Below are positions 22,588 through 31,903 of a stretch of 33,744 nucleotides of DNA, piece by piece; position 1 is the stretch's first letter; each line of letters starts with the position of its first letter. A model generated the notes under the pieces. It was not told the origin of the DNA. It saw only the letters and a list, made by a program, of their open reading frames with translations, and searched no databases. The stretch covers positions 1-33,744 of the forward strand of contig JAUSOT010000103.1 of the NCBI GenBank assembly GCA_030656075.1. Direction: 5' to 3'. The DNA comes from Candidatus Cloacimonadales bacterium. Lineage in GTDB: Bacteria; Cloacimonadota; Cloacimonadia; Cloacimonadales; TCS61. The translations under genes were made by a program, and so were the position numbers.

Positions 22588-22847
22588 TGTACTCAATAAA
22601 GTTTCACAAAAAAGCTGTTGAGGAATTAAAGAGAATTGATCCGATCTGGCAGAAAAGAATTAAAATTAAAATCCTGCAACTGGCTGAAAATCCTAATTCC
22701 TTGAAACATAATTTGAAAGCTCTTAAAGGTAGTTTGATTGATTTATATCGTTTACGGATTGGAAATTACAGAATTATTTTCCAAAAGAAAGATAAAGAAT
22801 TAATCATAATTATTATCAGAATTGCACATCGCAAAGAAGTGTATTAA
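22587..22847 (+). CDS. RelE/ParE-superfamily toxin
   Basis: This is an 86-residue toxin. MYSIKFHKKAVEELKRI, LKGSLIDLYRLRIGNYRIIF and the C-terminal IIIIRIAHRKEVY are the standard RelE/ParE-superfamily pattern. The arginine and histidine in RIAHRKEVY correspond to residues that in RelE act on ribosome-bound mRNA, which favours an mRNA-cleaving RelE over gyrase-poisoning ParE. That is inference. I chose the ATG at 22587, overlapping the antitoxin stop. An upstream in-frame TTG would add seven residues that have no place in the fold. Toxicity would be held in check by the upstream RHH protein. Confidence 0.9.
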   Translation: MYSIKFHKKAVEELKRIDPIWQKRIKIKILQLAENPNSLKHNLKALKGSLIDLYRLRIGNYRIIFQKKDKELIIIIIRIAHRKEVY

Positions 22848-22948
22848 TCCCAATCATCAGGTGCGAAGTTCGTTTTCGTAAACGGAGTCGATCCGATTTA
22901 CATTCCCAATACGATCTTACGAGCGATGAATAAACATTCAGAAAGATT

Positions 22949-23557
22949 CTACCAATCCAAATAATCCCACCAGAGTTCCCAATCTTCTATGCCGTAAACG
23001 GTTAGGTAATCTACTTCAATTGTCTGATTCCTCCATATCGCAAAACCGACACCATCGCTGAAGAAATCCGCATAATCAATCTCATTTACATAAGAATCGT
23101 TTATATAGAATTTTACTTTGTTTCCTACTTTTTTCACAGATAGTTTATTATACCCGGATGAATATATCAAACTTGTTGTCGTCCATTCCACGAATTCTGA
23201 CCATTCATCACCCTCGGTTTTAGCGATTCGAAAGTAACCATTGCTGGTGATATCAAAACTGTAATAATTATCCACATCTTTCATGCCCCAGTTGAGGCCG
23301 TATCCGTAGTTTTCTACTCCGGAAACATGTTTGATGGAAGTTTCAATTGTGAAGTCGTAATCACCGTCCAGGTAAGAATAATTCCATAAATAATAACCGC
23401 CTTCATCAAGTTTATGCTGATAAGTCAATTTGCCATTTTCGATCTTGGACATCATATCTTCATCATCAGCAATTGCCCATTTGTTATCATTATTTGAAAA
23501 TATTCGGCAACTACTATATTTCGCATTCCGGAGAGAATGTTTGTAATACGTTTGAAA
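22949..23557 (-). pseudogene. Orphan LamG/concanavalin-like domain fragment without a start codon
   Basis: The minus-strand frame directly after the GH13 stop (23558-23560) stays open in the same phase for 203 codons to 22949. From RIFSNNDNKWAIADDEDM onward it reads as a complete beta-sandwich domain: IENGKLTYQHKLDEGGYYLW, FTIETSIKHVSGVENYGYGL, MKDVDNYYSFDITSNGYF, then VKFYINDSYV and VGFAIWRNQTIEVDYLTVYG. Such domains end larger multi-domain proteins in Bacteroidota-like genomes. The first ATG (23455) lies about 20 residues inside the domain, and no ATG, GTG or TTG occurs between the GH13 stop and that point. So it is probably a truncated relic, or part of a larger fused gene split by the TAA. 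No signal peptide is present. Confidence 0.6.
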
Positions 23558-25936
23558 TTATTTGATTTTCAAAAGCTTTCCGCTGAAGGCAGGAATGGAA
23601 ATCGTTCCTGAAACTTCCTGATTAATAATTATATCAACACAAAGCATGTCTAACTTATATTCCAGCATTTCATTAGAATTATTGATCAAAACAAGGAAAC
23701 TCTCATTTTCCAGTATTCGCTCAAATTTAATCAGAACATTATCAGTCAGTTGGATTCTAACATCGCCATAAATCAAAACCCGGTTATGTTTGCGGATCGA
23801 GATAAGTTTCTGCACAAAATCATGCAAATTCCGCAATTCAGGATTTTCTGAAAATTTCCAATTCATGGGTCGTCGATTATCAGGATCATTTCCGCCCTGC
23901 ATACCTACTTCGTCTCCATAATAAAGATGAGGAACGCCAATCCAGCTCATTTGGAAAAGCAGAGCAAGTTTCAGCTTTTTCATATCTCCATCGCAAGCCT
24001 GCAAAAAACGGTAAGTGTCATGGCTGTCCAAAAGATTCATCATCAAACTGAGATTGTAAAAGCCGTAAGTATGCAAACCTTGCATCATTTCTTGCAGGAA
24101 TTGATGCTCAGTCCAATTCTGCAACGCAAAAAACTGCAAAACAGGCTCTCGAAAAAAAGAATAATTCATCACAGCATCAAAGTATTTTCCCAGCCATTCC
24201 GCCGCATTTTGCCAGATTTCACCAACCAGGTAAGCCTTTGCTTTCAATAATTTTACTTTATCGCGAAATATCTTCCAAAACCAAAACGGAACCTCGTTGG
24301 GAACGTCCAGCCGGAAGCCGTCGATATCCATTTCCAGCAGCCAGAATTCTGCAACTTTCAAAAGATGATCGACCAGCGGTTGATTCGCTTTTGCATCATT
24401 GATATCATGAATGTAGTTTTCTTCGGGATGAAGACGATCCAGATCATAATTCAGATCGGGAAGAGTGGCATGCCCCCACCAGCATTGATAATAATCGGCA
24501 GCTTTAAAATTCGCAGATATTTTTTTGGGAAGCGGCCATTTATACCAATCAAACCAATTAAAATAGCGAGATTTTTTGCCATTTATTAAGCATTCCTGAA
24601 AGGCAAAAAAGCCCAATCCAACATGATTGAAAGCAAAATCCAGAATGATGGAAATTCCATTTTTGTGGCATTCCTGCACCAGCTCTTTGAAACATTCATT
24701 CCCGCCAAAATGCGGATCGACCTGCAAATAGTCGAAAGTGTCGTATTTATGGGTAGAAGCACCCTGAACCAGAGGATTGAAATAAATGCAGGTTATACCA
24801 AGTTGTTTCAAATAAGGAATTTTTTGTCGAACACCAACCAGGTCGCCGCCATAAAAAGTGTAAAATCGCTGCGGATCATTTTCCAATAAACCGTAATTTT
24901 CCCAATCGGTTTCCAGACGATACATTTTTTGTTGAACTGCCGGAGAAAGTGGATTTTGTACAGGATTGTAATACCATTCCGAGAAATCAGGATTTAAACT
25001 GGTATCGCCATTACAAAAGCGGTCACAGAAAATCTGGTAAATTAAACCATTTTGCAGCCAATCCAGATCGCTTGAATTTCGTTTGATTTGGAAAGGTTCT
25101 TTCGAAGTAAGACGAACAATTTTGTCATTTTTATAAAGTTGGATTTCATAAGTTTCCGTCTCCTGCTCAAGAATAATAATCGAATAATAATCATACCAGT
25201 TATTCGAATAGAATTTCGCCATTTCATATACTGAATTTTCCAATAAAACAGAAACCGAATTCACATTATTTTTGTAGGAACGGCAGGCAATTCGCAGCAG
25301 TCCGTTGCCGATCGTTTCACCGCGCGGATAGAGTTCGTCGATCAGGTTGTAGGTGAATATTTCTTCAGTAAAGTCAGATAAAATTGCAAACCGGTTATCG
25401 ACTTTCAGAAGTGAATTATATCCGTCTTGCCCATCGGAAATTTTCTCAGGATTTGCCGAGTCTGTCAGCCAGATTTCATCATTCAAAACAAATTTATATT
25501 GGTAAACACCTTCCGGCAATAAAAGAAAAGTACTGAACTTTCCAGAATCATTTCCTGCTAAAAAATGCTGATCGGTTTTCCAATCATTAAAGGAACCTGA
25601 GATAGCTACTAAAAACACATCCTTTGCAAAAGAATCAAATACAATCGGTACAATGTAAAGTGTTTCGGTAGTGTCCTTTACGACGATTACGCTGTTGCGG
25701 CCGCCCAGATGGTCATCTTCAAAGAAATTGGCTGTGTCATCCACCATCCAATGTCCATCGACGATGAATTTATAGGAATATTTTCCGGCTGGAAGTTGGA
25801 GAGTGATTACATAATTTCCACTTTCAGGCTGCATCTCTTTCTGCTGCCAGTCGTTGAACGATCCGGCTACAAAAACTTTATGCTCTCCCCCGGTGGGAGG
25901 AATGTATTTTAGCTTAATTTCAAATAATTTCTGCAT
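23558..25936 (-). CDS. GH13 alpha-glucan hydrolase with two N-terminal glycogen-binding (CBM48/AMPK-like) domains
   Basis: This is a cytoplasmic alpha-glucan-active enzyme, related to neopullulanase or cyclomaltodextrinase. Two tandem glycogen-binding-like domains open it (VFVAGSFNDWQ...YSYKFIVDGHW; VAISGSFNDWK...YQYKFVLNDEIW). The GH13 barrel follows, with region I DFAFNHV, nucleophile Asp in GFRLDVPNE, acid Glu in VGEIWQN and region IV LLDSHDT, all intact. A C-terminal beta domain closes it. Counting from a GTG at 26008 the three acids are residues 568, 597 and 664. That GTG has no RBS and gives an unlike leader, so I chose the ATG at 25936 (792 residues), preceded by GAGAAAG and directly before the first domain. 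Divergent from the phosphorylase gene. Likely role: glycogen or maltodextrin hydrolysis. Confidence 0.88.
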   Translation of the reverse strand: MQKLFEIKLKYIPPTGGEHKVFVAGSFNDWQQKEMQPESGNYVITLQLPAGKYSYKFIVDGHWMVDDTANFFEDDHLGGRNSVIVVKDTTETLYIVPIVFDSFAKDVFLVAISGSFNDWKTDQHFLAGNDSGKFSTFLLLPEGVYQYKFVLNDEIWLTDSANPEKISDGQDGYNSLLKVDNRFAILSDFTEEIFTYNLIDELYPRGETIGNGLLRIACRSYKNNVNSVSVLLENSVYEMAKFYSNNWYDYYSIIILEQETETYEIQLYKNDKIVRLTSKEPFQIKRNSSDLDWLQNGLIYQIFCDRFCNGDTSLNPDFSEWYYNPVQNPLSPAVQQKMYRLETDWENYGLLENDPQRFYTFYGGDLVGVRQKIPYLKQLGITCIYFNPLVQGASTHKYDTFDYLQVDPHFGGNECFKELVQECHKNGISIILDFAFNHVGLGFFAFQECLINGKKSRYFNWFDWYKWPLPKKISANFKAADYYQCWWGHATLPDLNYDLDRLHPEENYIHDINDAKANQPLVDHLLKVAEFWLLEMDIDGFRLDVPNEVPFWFWKIFRDKVKLLKAKAYLVGEIWQNAAEWLGKYFDAVMNYSFFREPVLQFFALQNWTEHQFLQEMMQGLHTYGFYNLSLMMNLLDSHDTYRFLQACDGDMKKLKLALLFQMSWIGVPHLYYGDEVGMQGGNDPDNRRPMNWKFSENPELRNLHDFVQKLISIRKHNRVLIYGDVRIQLTDNVLIKFERILENESFLVLINNSNEMLEYKLDMLCVDIIINQEVSGTISIPAFSGKLLKIK

Positions 25937-26050
25937 ATCTTTCTCAACTGAGGTTAAACTGCTGAATCGATGCTTTTCGTCAAATAAAACATGAAGATAT
26001 ATTGACACGTAACCGGAATTGAAAAAATTTAAAAACAGTTGGAGGAAACA

Positions 26051-28594
26051 ATGAAAGATAATATAAAATTTAAAGATTTTTATGTGAAACCGGAATTACC
26101 GGAAAGTTTAACCCCGCTGTTAAAATTAGCCGGTAATATTTGGTCAACCTGGGACCATGATGCTTTTAGGCTTTTCAACCGCATCGATCCGATTCTTTTT
26201 CGGGCTTATGATCATAATCCTCAGAAACTTTTGCAGGAAATCGATTCGGAAAGATGGGATGAACTGGAAGGCAACCAGGGATTCATGGATGAGATGAGTT
26301 CCGTATTCCGCAAGTTTGCCGCCTATTTGGAATACGAAGGATTTTACATCGATAATGACGATACTAAGCAGCAATTTGATCCCAAGTTCAGCATTGCCTA
26401 TTTTTCCATGGAATACGGATTGCACGAAGCTTTACCTATTTATTCAGGCGGTTTGGGAGTACTTTCGGGAGATCATCTGAAAGCTGCTTCCGATCTGAGT
26501 GTTCCCTTGATCGGGTTTGGTCTTTTATATCATTTTGGCTACTTCAATCAAAAGATAAATTTGGACGGAATGCAGGAAGAAGTTTATAACGAAAACGAAT
26601 GGTACAGCAAACCGATCGAAAAAGTTCAAGATGAAAATGGCAAAGATCTGATATTAAACTTGGAACTGCGGGGAGAACAGATTTATCTGAAAGCCTGGCA
26701 GATCAAAGTGGGGAAAGTATCTCTGTATCTTTTAGATACCGATCTGGCTGAAAACACACCTCAATACCGCAACATTACCGATCATTTATATATTTCCGAT
26801 CGTCAAAAACGCATCCTGCAGGAGATCATCCTGGCTTTTGGCGGTTTAAAACTTATCGAGGCGTTGAACCTTAAACCCAGTGTTTTCCATCTCAACGAAG
26901 GTCATTCTGCTTTTCTCATCATTAAACGTCTGCGAAATTTGATTCGCGATCAGGGCTTGAGTTTTGATGAAGCCACCAATATTATTCGTGCCAGCACAGT
27001 ATTCACCACCCACACCCCGGTGCCGGCCGGTAATGAAGAGTTTGAAATATCGCTCGTAAAATATTATCTGGAAAACGAGATCACAGCCTGCGGGATTTCT
27101 TTCGATCAATTTGTAACATATGCCCGGATCAAAGGGAATAATAACTTTTCGATGTCGGTTCTGGCAATCCGTTTTTCCAAATACATCAATGCTGTTTCCA
27201 AACTGCACAGCCTGGTCTCGCGCGAAATGTGGCATCCGATCTATCCCCAGCTTTATGAAGACGAATTTCCCGTGCAGGCCATCACGAATGGCGTTCACGT
27301 GCAAACCTGGCTCAACAGGCAAATGGCTCGCTTGTTCGATCGTTATCTCGGCAGCGATTATCTGCATAATGCGGTAAACAAAAAGGTTTGGAAAAACATA
27401 CATACAATTCCTAATAATGAAATCTGGGAAGCGCACCAGCAGCGCAAAGAACAGCTCATTTCGTTTGTGAGGGGCAGATTGCAGAGAACTCTGTTTTACC
27501 GCGGCTCTTCTGCCGAACGGGCAAATTCGGTTTTAAATCCCAATTATTTGCTGATCGGTTTCGCCCGTCGCTTTGCCACTTATAAACGGGGTACTCTCAT
27601 CTTGAAAGATAAAGAAAGATTATTGAAAATCCTCATGAACGAACGACGTCCGGTGCAGTTTATATTTGCCGGAAAAGCTCATCCTGCTGATGAAAATGGT
27701 AAAGCCGAGATCAAAGCACTCATTGATTTTGCCCGGGTTTCCAATCTGGAACACCGCTTTGTTTTTCTGGAAAATTACGACATTAACGTTGCCCGTCACC
27801 TTGTGCAGGGTGTGGATGTATGGCTCAATACTCCCATCAAACTGAATGAAGCGAGCGGAACTTCCGGCATGAAAGCCGGCATGAATGGAGCGCTCAATCT
27901 GAGCGTGATGGATGGCTGGTGGCCGGAATGTTATTCTGCTGCCAATGGCTGGGCGATCACAGCCGGGGAAAACGTCACGGATCCTGAAGTACGTGACACG
28001 CTGGAAGCAGACGAAATTTACGATCTGCTGGAAAACACGATTGCCAAGCTTTACTACGATCAAGACAGGAACGGACTGCCAATTTCCTGGATCGAAATGA
28101 TGAAACATTCTATCTATTCCGTGGGACATGGTTTCAATATGCACCGCGTTCTGAGAAATTATCTGAATATGTTCTATTTGCCGGGTGCTCAAAACATCAA
28201 CGCCCTTTCGGATAATAATTTTGAAATGCTGCATAAACTAAAGGAAGTTCAAGATGAGATAAAAACCTACTGGGATAAAATCAGTTATAAAAAAGTAGAC
28301 ATCAACCTGCTGCACGGAGAACAGATCAAGAGTAATTTTGACTTGAAAATTTATACGGAAATCGAGATCGATGGAGCTCCTGAAGGTCTTTTCCGGGTAG
28401 AAGCTTTCTATCGAACTTCGGCTAACAAATGGCAGTTGATACCGCTCAATTTCATAGAACGAAAAGGCAGTCTGGATATCTTCGAAACCACTATCAAAGT
28501 GACCGGAACCGGCAAACAGAATCTGAATATCCGCATTCGTCCGCGGGAATGCTGCTTCAATAATTTTGAAGAATACATAAAATGGTATTATTGA
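26051..28594 (+). CDS. glgP: Alpha-glucan (glycogen/maltodextrin) phosphorylase, GT35
   Basis: It releases glucose-1-phosphate from alpha-1,4-glucans using PLP. The 847 residues match the Thermotoga/archaeal-type phosphorylase family. The N-terminal DUF3417-like part includes LAGNIWSTWDHDA. Catalytic features are YSGGLGVLSGDHLKAASD, FHLNEGHSAF, TTHTPVPAGNEEF and ITNGVHVQTW. The PLP lysine is probably Lys608 in EASGTSGMKAGMNGAL. GGAGG five bases before the ATG at 26051 fixes the start; an upstream TTG at 26039 overlaps that site and is unlikely. It is divergent from the GH13 gene and is followed after 24 bases by the giant GH13-like gene, forming an operon with glycogen synthase. Confidence 0.93.
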   Translation: MKDNIKFKDFYVKPELPESLTPLLKLAGNIWSTWDHDAFRLFNRIDPILFRAYDHNPQKLLQEIDSERWDELEGNQGFMDEMSSVFRKFAAYLEYEGFYIDNDDTKQQFDPKFSIAYFSMEYGLHEALPIYSGGLGVLSGDHLKAASDLSVPLIGFGLLYHFGYFNQKINLDGMQEEVYNENEWYSKPIEKVQDENGKDLILNLELRGEQIYLKAWQIKVGKVSLYLLDTDLAENTPQYRNITDHLYISDRQKRILQEIILAFGGLKLIEALNLKPSVFHLNEGHSAFLIIKRLRNLIRDQGLSFDEATNIIRASTVFTTHTPVPAGNEEFEISLVKYYLENEITACGISFDQFVTYARIKGNNNFSMSVLAIRFSKYINAVSKLHSLVSREMWHPIYPQLYEDEFPVQAITNGVHVQTWLNRQMARLFDRYLGSDYLHNAVNKKVWKNIHTIPNNEIWEAHQQRKEQLISFVRGRLQRTLFYRGSSAERANSVLNPNYLLIGFARRFATYKRGTLILKDKERLLKILMNERRPVQFIFAGKAHPADENGKAEIKALIDFARVSNLEHRFVFLENYDINVARHLVQGVDVWLNTPIKLNEASGTSGMKAGMNGALNLSVMDGWWPECYSAANGWAITAGENVTDPEVRDTLEADEIYDLLENTIAKLYYDQDRNGLPISWIEMMKHSIYSVGHGFNMHRVLRNYLNMFYLPGAQNINALSDNNFEMLHKLKEVQDEIKTYWDKISYKKVDINLLHGEQIKSNFDLKIYTEIEIDGAPEGLFRVEAFYRTSANKWQLIPLNFIERKGSLDIFETTIKVTGTGKQNLNIRIRPRECCFNNFEEYIKWYY

Positions 28595-28618
28595 TCAGCT
28601 GAAATAAGCGGATTATAA

Positions 28619-31600
28619 ATGGTAAAAAAATCAAAAACTAATTTAAAAATGAAGTCAGGAATTCCTTTCCTGAAAGAGAATATTAATCTTTTCGGTTTGG
28701 GAAATTTCAATTTTCCGGATAATTCACTGCAGCTTGCTAATGACAAACAGGCGCAGGAAATTGCCCGGCGATTGCAGCAGAATGAGCAATTTACCGGCAT
28801 TTCTGCCGGTGAGCTTTTCGGACTGAACCTGATCGTCAGGGCATACAGGCAGATCATTAACATAGCTCTGCAGAAAATGGCACCGGAGAGTTTGTTGGAA
28901 TTGGCGGAATTTTACAGCCGGCAATTGAGCAAATTCGAATTATTGAAACTCAAAGTTCGTTTGCAGCAGGATTTTCAAATAAAAGAAAACGAGATTATCA
29001 CAGAATCCATCGTCATCTGGTTGTGTAATGAAAATTCGGCATTCCTGCCTTTCCGTTCTCTTTTTGCGGATTTATCGTTGCGGAATGAAACGAAATACAT
29101 CGATTCAATCGATTTTCTGGAAGATTATTTTTCTAAGCAGCCGCCCATTTTGGACGATCACAAGCTTTTCGATCTGCTGCTGCTGCCTGCTCAAAAACAT
29201 CCCTATTCCATCTACGATCAGCTCAATTTTCTGCGTTTCAATTTTGGTGATTTACTGCAGGATATTCTCTGGTCGATTTTAACTGGAATCGATCTTTTAC
29301 AGGAAGAAAAAGCTTTTCACGGCGGTGGTCCAGGTCCAACTCAAACCTATGAATTTTCTGCGGAAATGATAGAATATGAACGTTTTTCCGAAGATCGTTC
29401 CTGGATGTCTAACCTGGTTTTGATCGGTAAATCGACTTACGTCTGGCTGGCTCAACTCAGCCGAAAATATAATCGGGAAATTACGAGATTGGATCAAATT
29501 CCGGAAGAAGAGTTGCGAATACTGGCAGAAAGAGGTTTTAACGGATTATGGTTGATCGGCATCTGGGAACGCAGCCATGCTTCTAAAAAGATTAAGCAGC
29601 TCACCGGAAACGAGGAAGCCATTGCCAGCGCTTATTCTTTGAAGAATTATCACGTGGCGCCCGAACTCGGTGGAGATGAAGCGATGCACAACTTGCAGCG
29701 CAACGCCTGGCAGTTTGGTTTGCGCATCGGTTGCGATATGGTGCCCAATCACATGGGGATAGATTCCGACTGGATCGTGCAGCACCCGGATTGGTTTTTA
29801 CAGACCGATGAACCGCCTTTCCCGGCTTATCGATTTCACAGCCAGAACCTCTCGGATCGTGACGAAATCGAAGTTGTCATCGAAGATCATTACTATGAAA
29901 AATCAGATGCAGCGGTAGTTTATAAACTGCATGACAGACGCGACGGACGCAGCCGCTACATCTACCACGGGAACGACGGCACCAGCATTCCCTGGAACGA
30001 CACAGCGCAGTTGAATTATCTTTTATCGGAAGTGCGGGAAGGTGTGATCAAGGAAATCGTCTCCATCGCCAAAAGTTTTCCCATCATTCGCTTCGATGCA
30101 GCCATGACGCTGGCAAAGCGTCATATTCAGAGATTATGGTTTCCGCAGAAAGGTAAAGGCGGCGACATCCCATCACGGTCGCGTTATGCACTCACAAACA
30201 AAGAATTCGATCTTCACATTCCCAATGAATTCTGGCGGGAAGTGGTGGATCGCGTGGCAGAAGAAGCGCCGGATACTCTGCTTTTGGCGGAAGCTTTCTG
30301 GATGATGGAAGGTTATTTTGTGCGCACTTTGGGAATGCATCGCGTTTACAACAGCGCTTTCATGAACATGTTGAAAACGGAAGAAAATGCCAAATATCGC
30401 GAATCGATTAAAAATGTGCTGGCATTCAATCCGCAGATTTTGAAGCGATTTGTAAATTTCATGAGCAATCCTGATGAAGATACGGCGATTGCCCAATTCG
30501 GCACAAATGATAAATATTTTGGTGTTTGTGTGGTGATGGCAACCATGCCCGGCTTGCCCATGTTCGCGCATGGACAGGTGGAAGGTTTTACAGAACGTTA
30601 TGGCATGGAATATGCCCGTCCACGGAATTGGGAAAGCGTTGATGAAGATTTAGTCAGGCGGCATGAAGCAGAGATTTTTCCGCTTTTGCGATCCAGAAAA
30701 ATTTTCGCAGAAGTTGATAATTTTCTACTTTTTGATTTCCGGACTACTCACGGAGATCTGAACGAAAATGTATTTGCTTACGCGAATGAAGAAGACGGGA
30801 AACGCAGTTTGGTTGTTTATCACAATATCTTTGCCGAAACCAGCGGCTACGTTCACAAAGCCTACAAACCGGTTGCCAATGGCGATGGTCTTAATTGGCA
30901 GGAAATTACTCTGGCTCAGGCGTGGCATTTACAAAATGAAGAAAAATATTTCACGATTTTCACCGATGTCATCTCAGGTTTAACTTATCTTCGTAGATCT
31001 GCTGAGTTGCATCAAAAGGGACTTTATATAATGCTGGGAGCTTTCAAATATGCTGTTTACTGGGATGTTTGGGAAGTTGGAGATACTGATGGGAATTTTG
31101 AACGTTTGCACGATTTATTGAACGGTAAAGGAACATCGAATCTGCATCGTGCTCTGAAAAGATTGGAACTCAGCGAAATGCTGGATGCGCTTCAGGCGAT
31201 AATTTCTCCGATTCTCATTAAACAACTGCTTCTAATTTGGAAATTCAAAACTGCAGATTCTGAAAAACAAATAATTCCCGAATTGAAAGATCGCTTGAAA
31301 AAACAGACTGATGTTTTGCTGGCAACTTTGGAAATTTCTTCCAAACCGGATTTTGCCGACCTGATCTGCACCAACCTGTTAGCTGTTTTTAAAGCTGAAT
31401 ATAAAGATTTCCAAAAACCGGAAGCTTTGGCTATTTTACTATCTCAAATCATTAAACCTTTTGCAGATATTTGGGAAAAGAAATTCGGTACTGACTGGTT
31501 CAGACAAGCTTTGATCGCTGATGAAATCGAAATTTGTGTCGTTCAGACCGATCCTGAATTGGCAGCAACCGATATTTCGCTGCTGACCGGTTTGCTGGTT

Positions 31601-31903
31601 GAAGTTTTACATTCCTGGCCGAAGAAAATATCTTCCGCCTGGCTACAGGATTTATTCTCTAAACCGGAAACAAAACGCTTCCTGTCTATCCATGAATATG
31701 ATAAAAAAATCTGGTTTAATCAAGAATCGTATCGATCACTTATGAGAATTTTGCAGATTCTGATTTCCATAAAAATTAGAAGTAAAACGCAACTTTCAAA
31801 CTGGAAAAAATTCATCGATCTTTTGAAAAAAGTTGAAAACAAAACTGAATATCAAACCGAAAAACTATTCGATCTGATCGAAAAGGAATGGCAGGATGAA
31901 TAA
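28619..31903 (+). CDS. Giant GH13-like (alpha-amylase family) protein with novel flanking regions
   Basis: The product is a 1094-residue protein without signal peptide. Residues 1-265 are an unrecognised helical region. The GH13-like barrel spans about 265-720: region I CDMVPNHMGID, nucleophile Asp493 in IIRFDAAMTL, acid Glu558 in LLAEAFWMMEG. Region IV reads FMSNPDEDTA (617-621), so the usual His-Asp is replaced by Pro-Asp while an Asp is kept. Residues 720-1094 are unrecognised, largely helical and Lys/Glu-rich. The altered region IV recalls transferase-type members such as GlgE, so maltosyl or glucan transfer is possible as well as hydrolysis; this is inference. The ribosome-binding site is weak. 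It overlaps glycogen synthase by eight bases, so the two are translationally linked. Confidence 0.82.
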   Translation: MVKKSKTNLKMKSGIPFLKENINLFGLGNFNFPDNSLQLANDKQAQEIARRLQQNEQFTGISAGELFGLNLIVRAYRQIINIALQKMAPESLLELAEFYSRQLSKFELLKLKVRLQQDFQIKENEIITESIVIWLCNENSAFLPFRSLFADLSLRNETKYIDSIDFLEDYFSKQPPILDDHKLFDLLLLPAQKHPYSIYDQLNFLRFNFGDLLQDILWSILTGIDLLQEEKAFHGGGPGPTQTYEFSAEMIEYERFSEDRSWMSNLVLIGKSTYVWLAQLSRKYNREITRLDQIPEEELRILAERGFNGLWLIGIWERSHASKKIKQLTGNEEAIASAYSLKNYHVAPELGGDEAMHNLQRNAWQFGLRIGCDMVPNHMGIDSDWIVQHPDWFLQTDEPPFPAYRFHSQNLSDRDEIEVVIEDHYYEKSDAAVVYKLHDRRDGRSRYIYHGNDGTSIPWNDTAQLNYLLSEVREGVIKEIVSIAKSFPIIRFDAAMTLAKRHIQRLWFPQKGKGGDIPSRSRYALTNKEFDLHIPNEFWREVVDRVAEEAPDTLLLAEAFWMMEGYFVRTLGMHRVYNSAFMNMLKTEENAKYRESIKNVLAFNPQILKRFVNFMSNPDEDTAIAQFGTNDKYFGVCVVMATMPGLPMFAHGQVEGFTERYGMEYARPRNWESVDEDLVRRHEAEIFPLLRSRKIFAEVDNFLLFDFRTTHGDLNENVFAYANEEDGKRSLVVYHNIFAETSGYVHKAYKPVANGDGLNWQEITLAQAWHLQNEEKYFTIFTDVISGLTYLRRSAELHQKGLYIMLGAFKYAVYWDVWEVGDTDGNFERLHDLLNGKGTSNLHRALKRLELSEMLDALQAIISPILIKQLLLIWKFKTADSEKQIIPELKDRLKKQTDVLLATLEISSKPDFADLICTNLLAVFKAEYKDFQKPEALAILLSQIIKPFADIWEKKFGTDWFRQALIADEIEICVVQTDPELAATDISLLTGLLVEVLHSWPKKISSAWLQDLFSKPETKRFLSIHEYDKKIWFNQESYRSLMRILQILISIKIRSKTQLSNWKKFIDLLKKVENKTEYQTEKLFDLIEKEWQDE

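Noticed and set aside
27620-28234. 204-codon minus-strand open frame inside the phosphorylase gene
   Set aside because: The plus-strand GT35 protein is clearly the real gene, with its active-site motifs in this interval.
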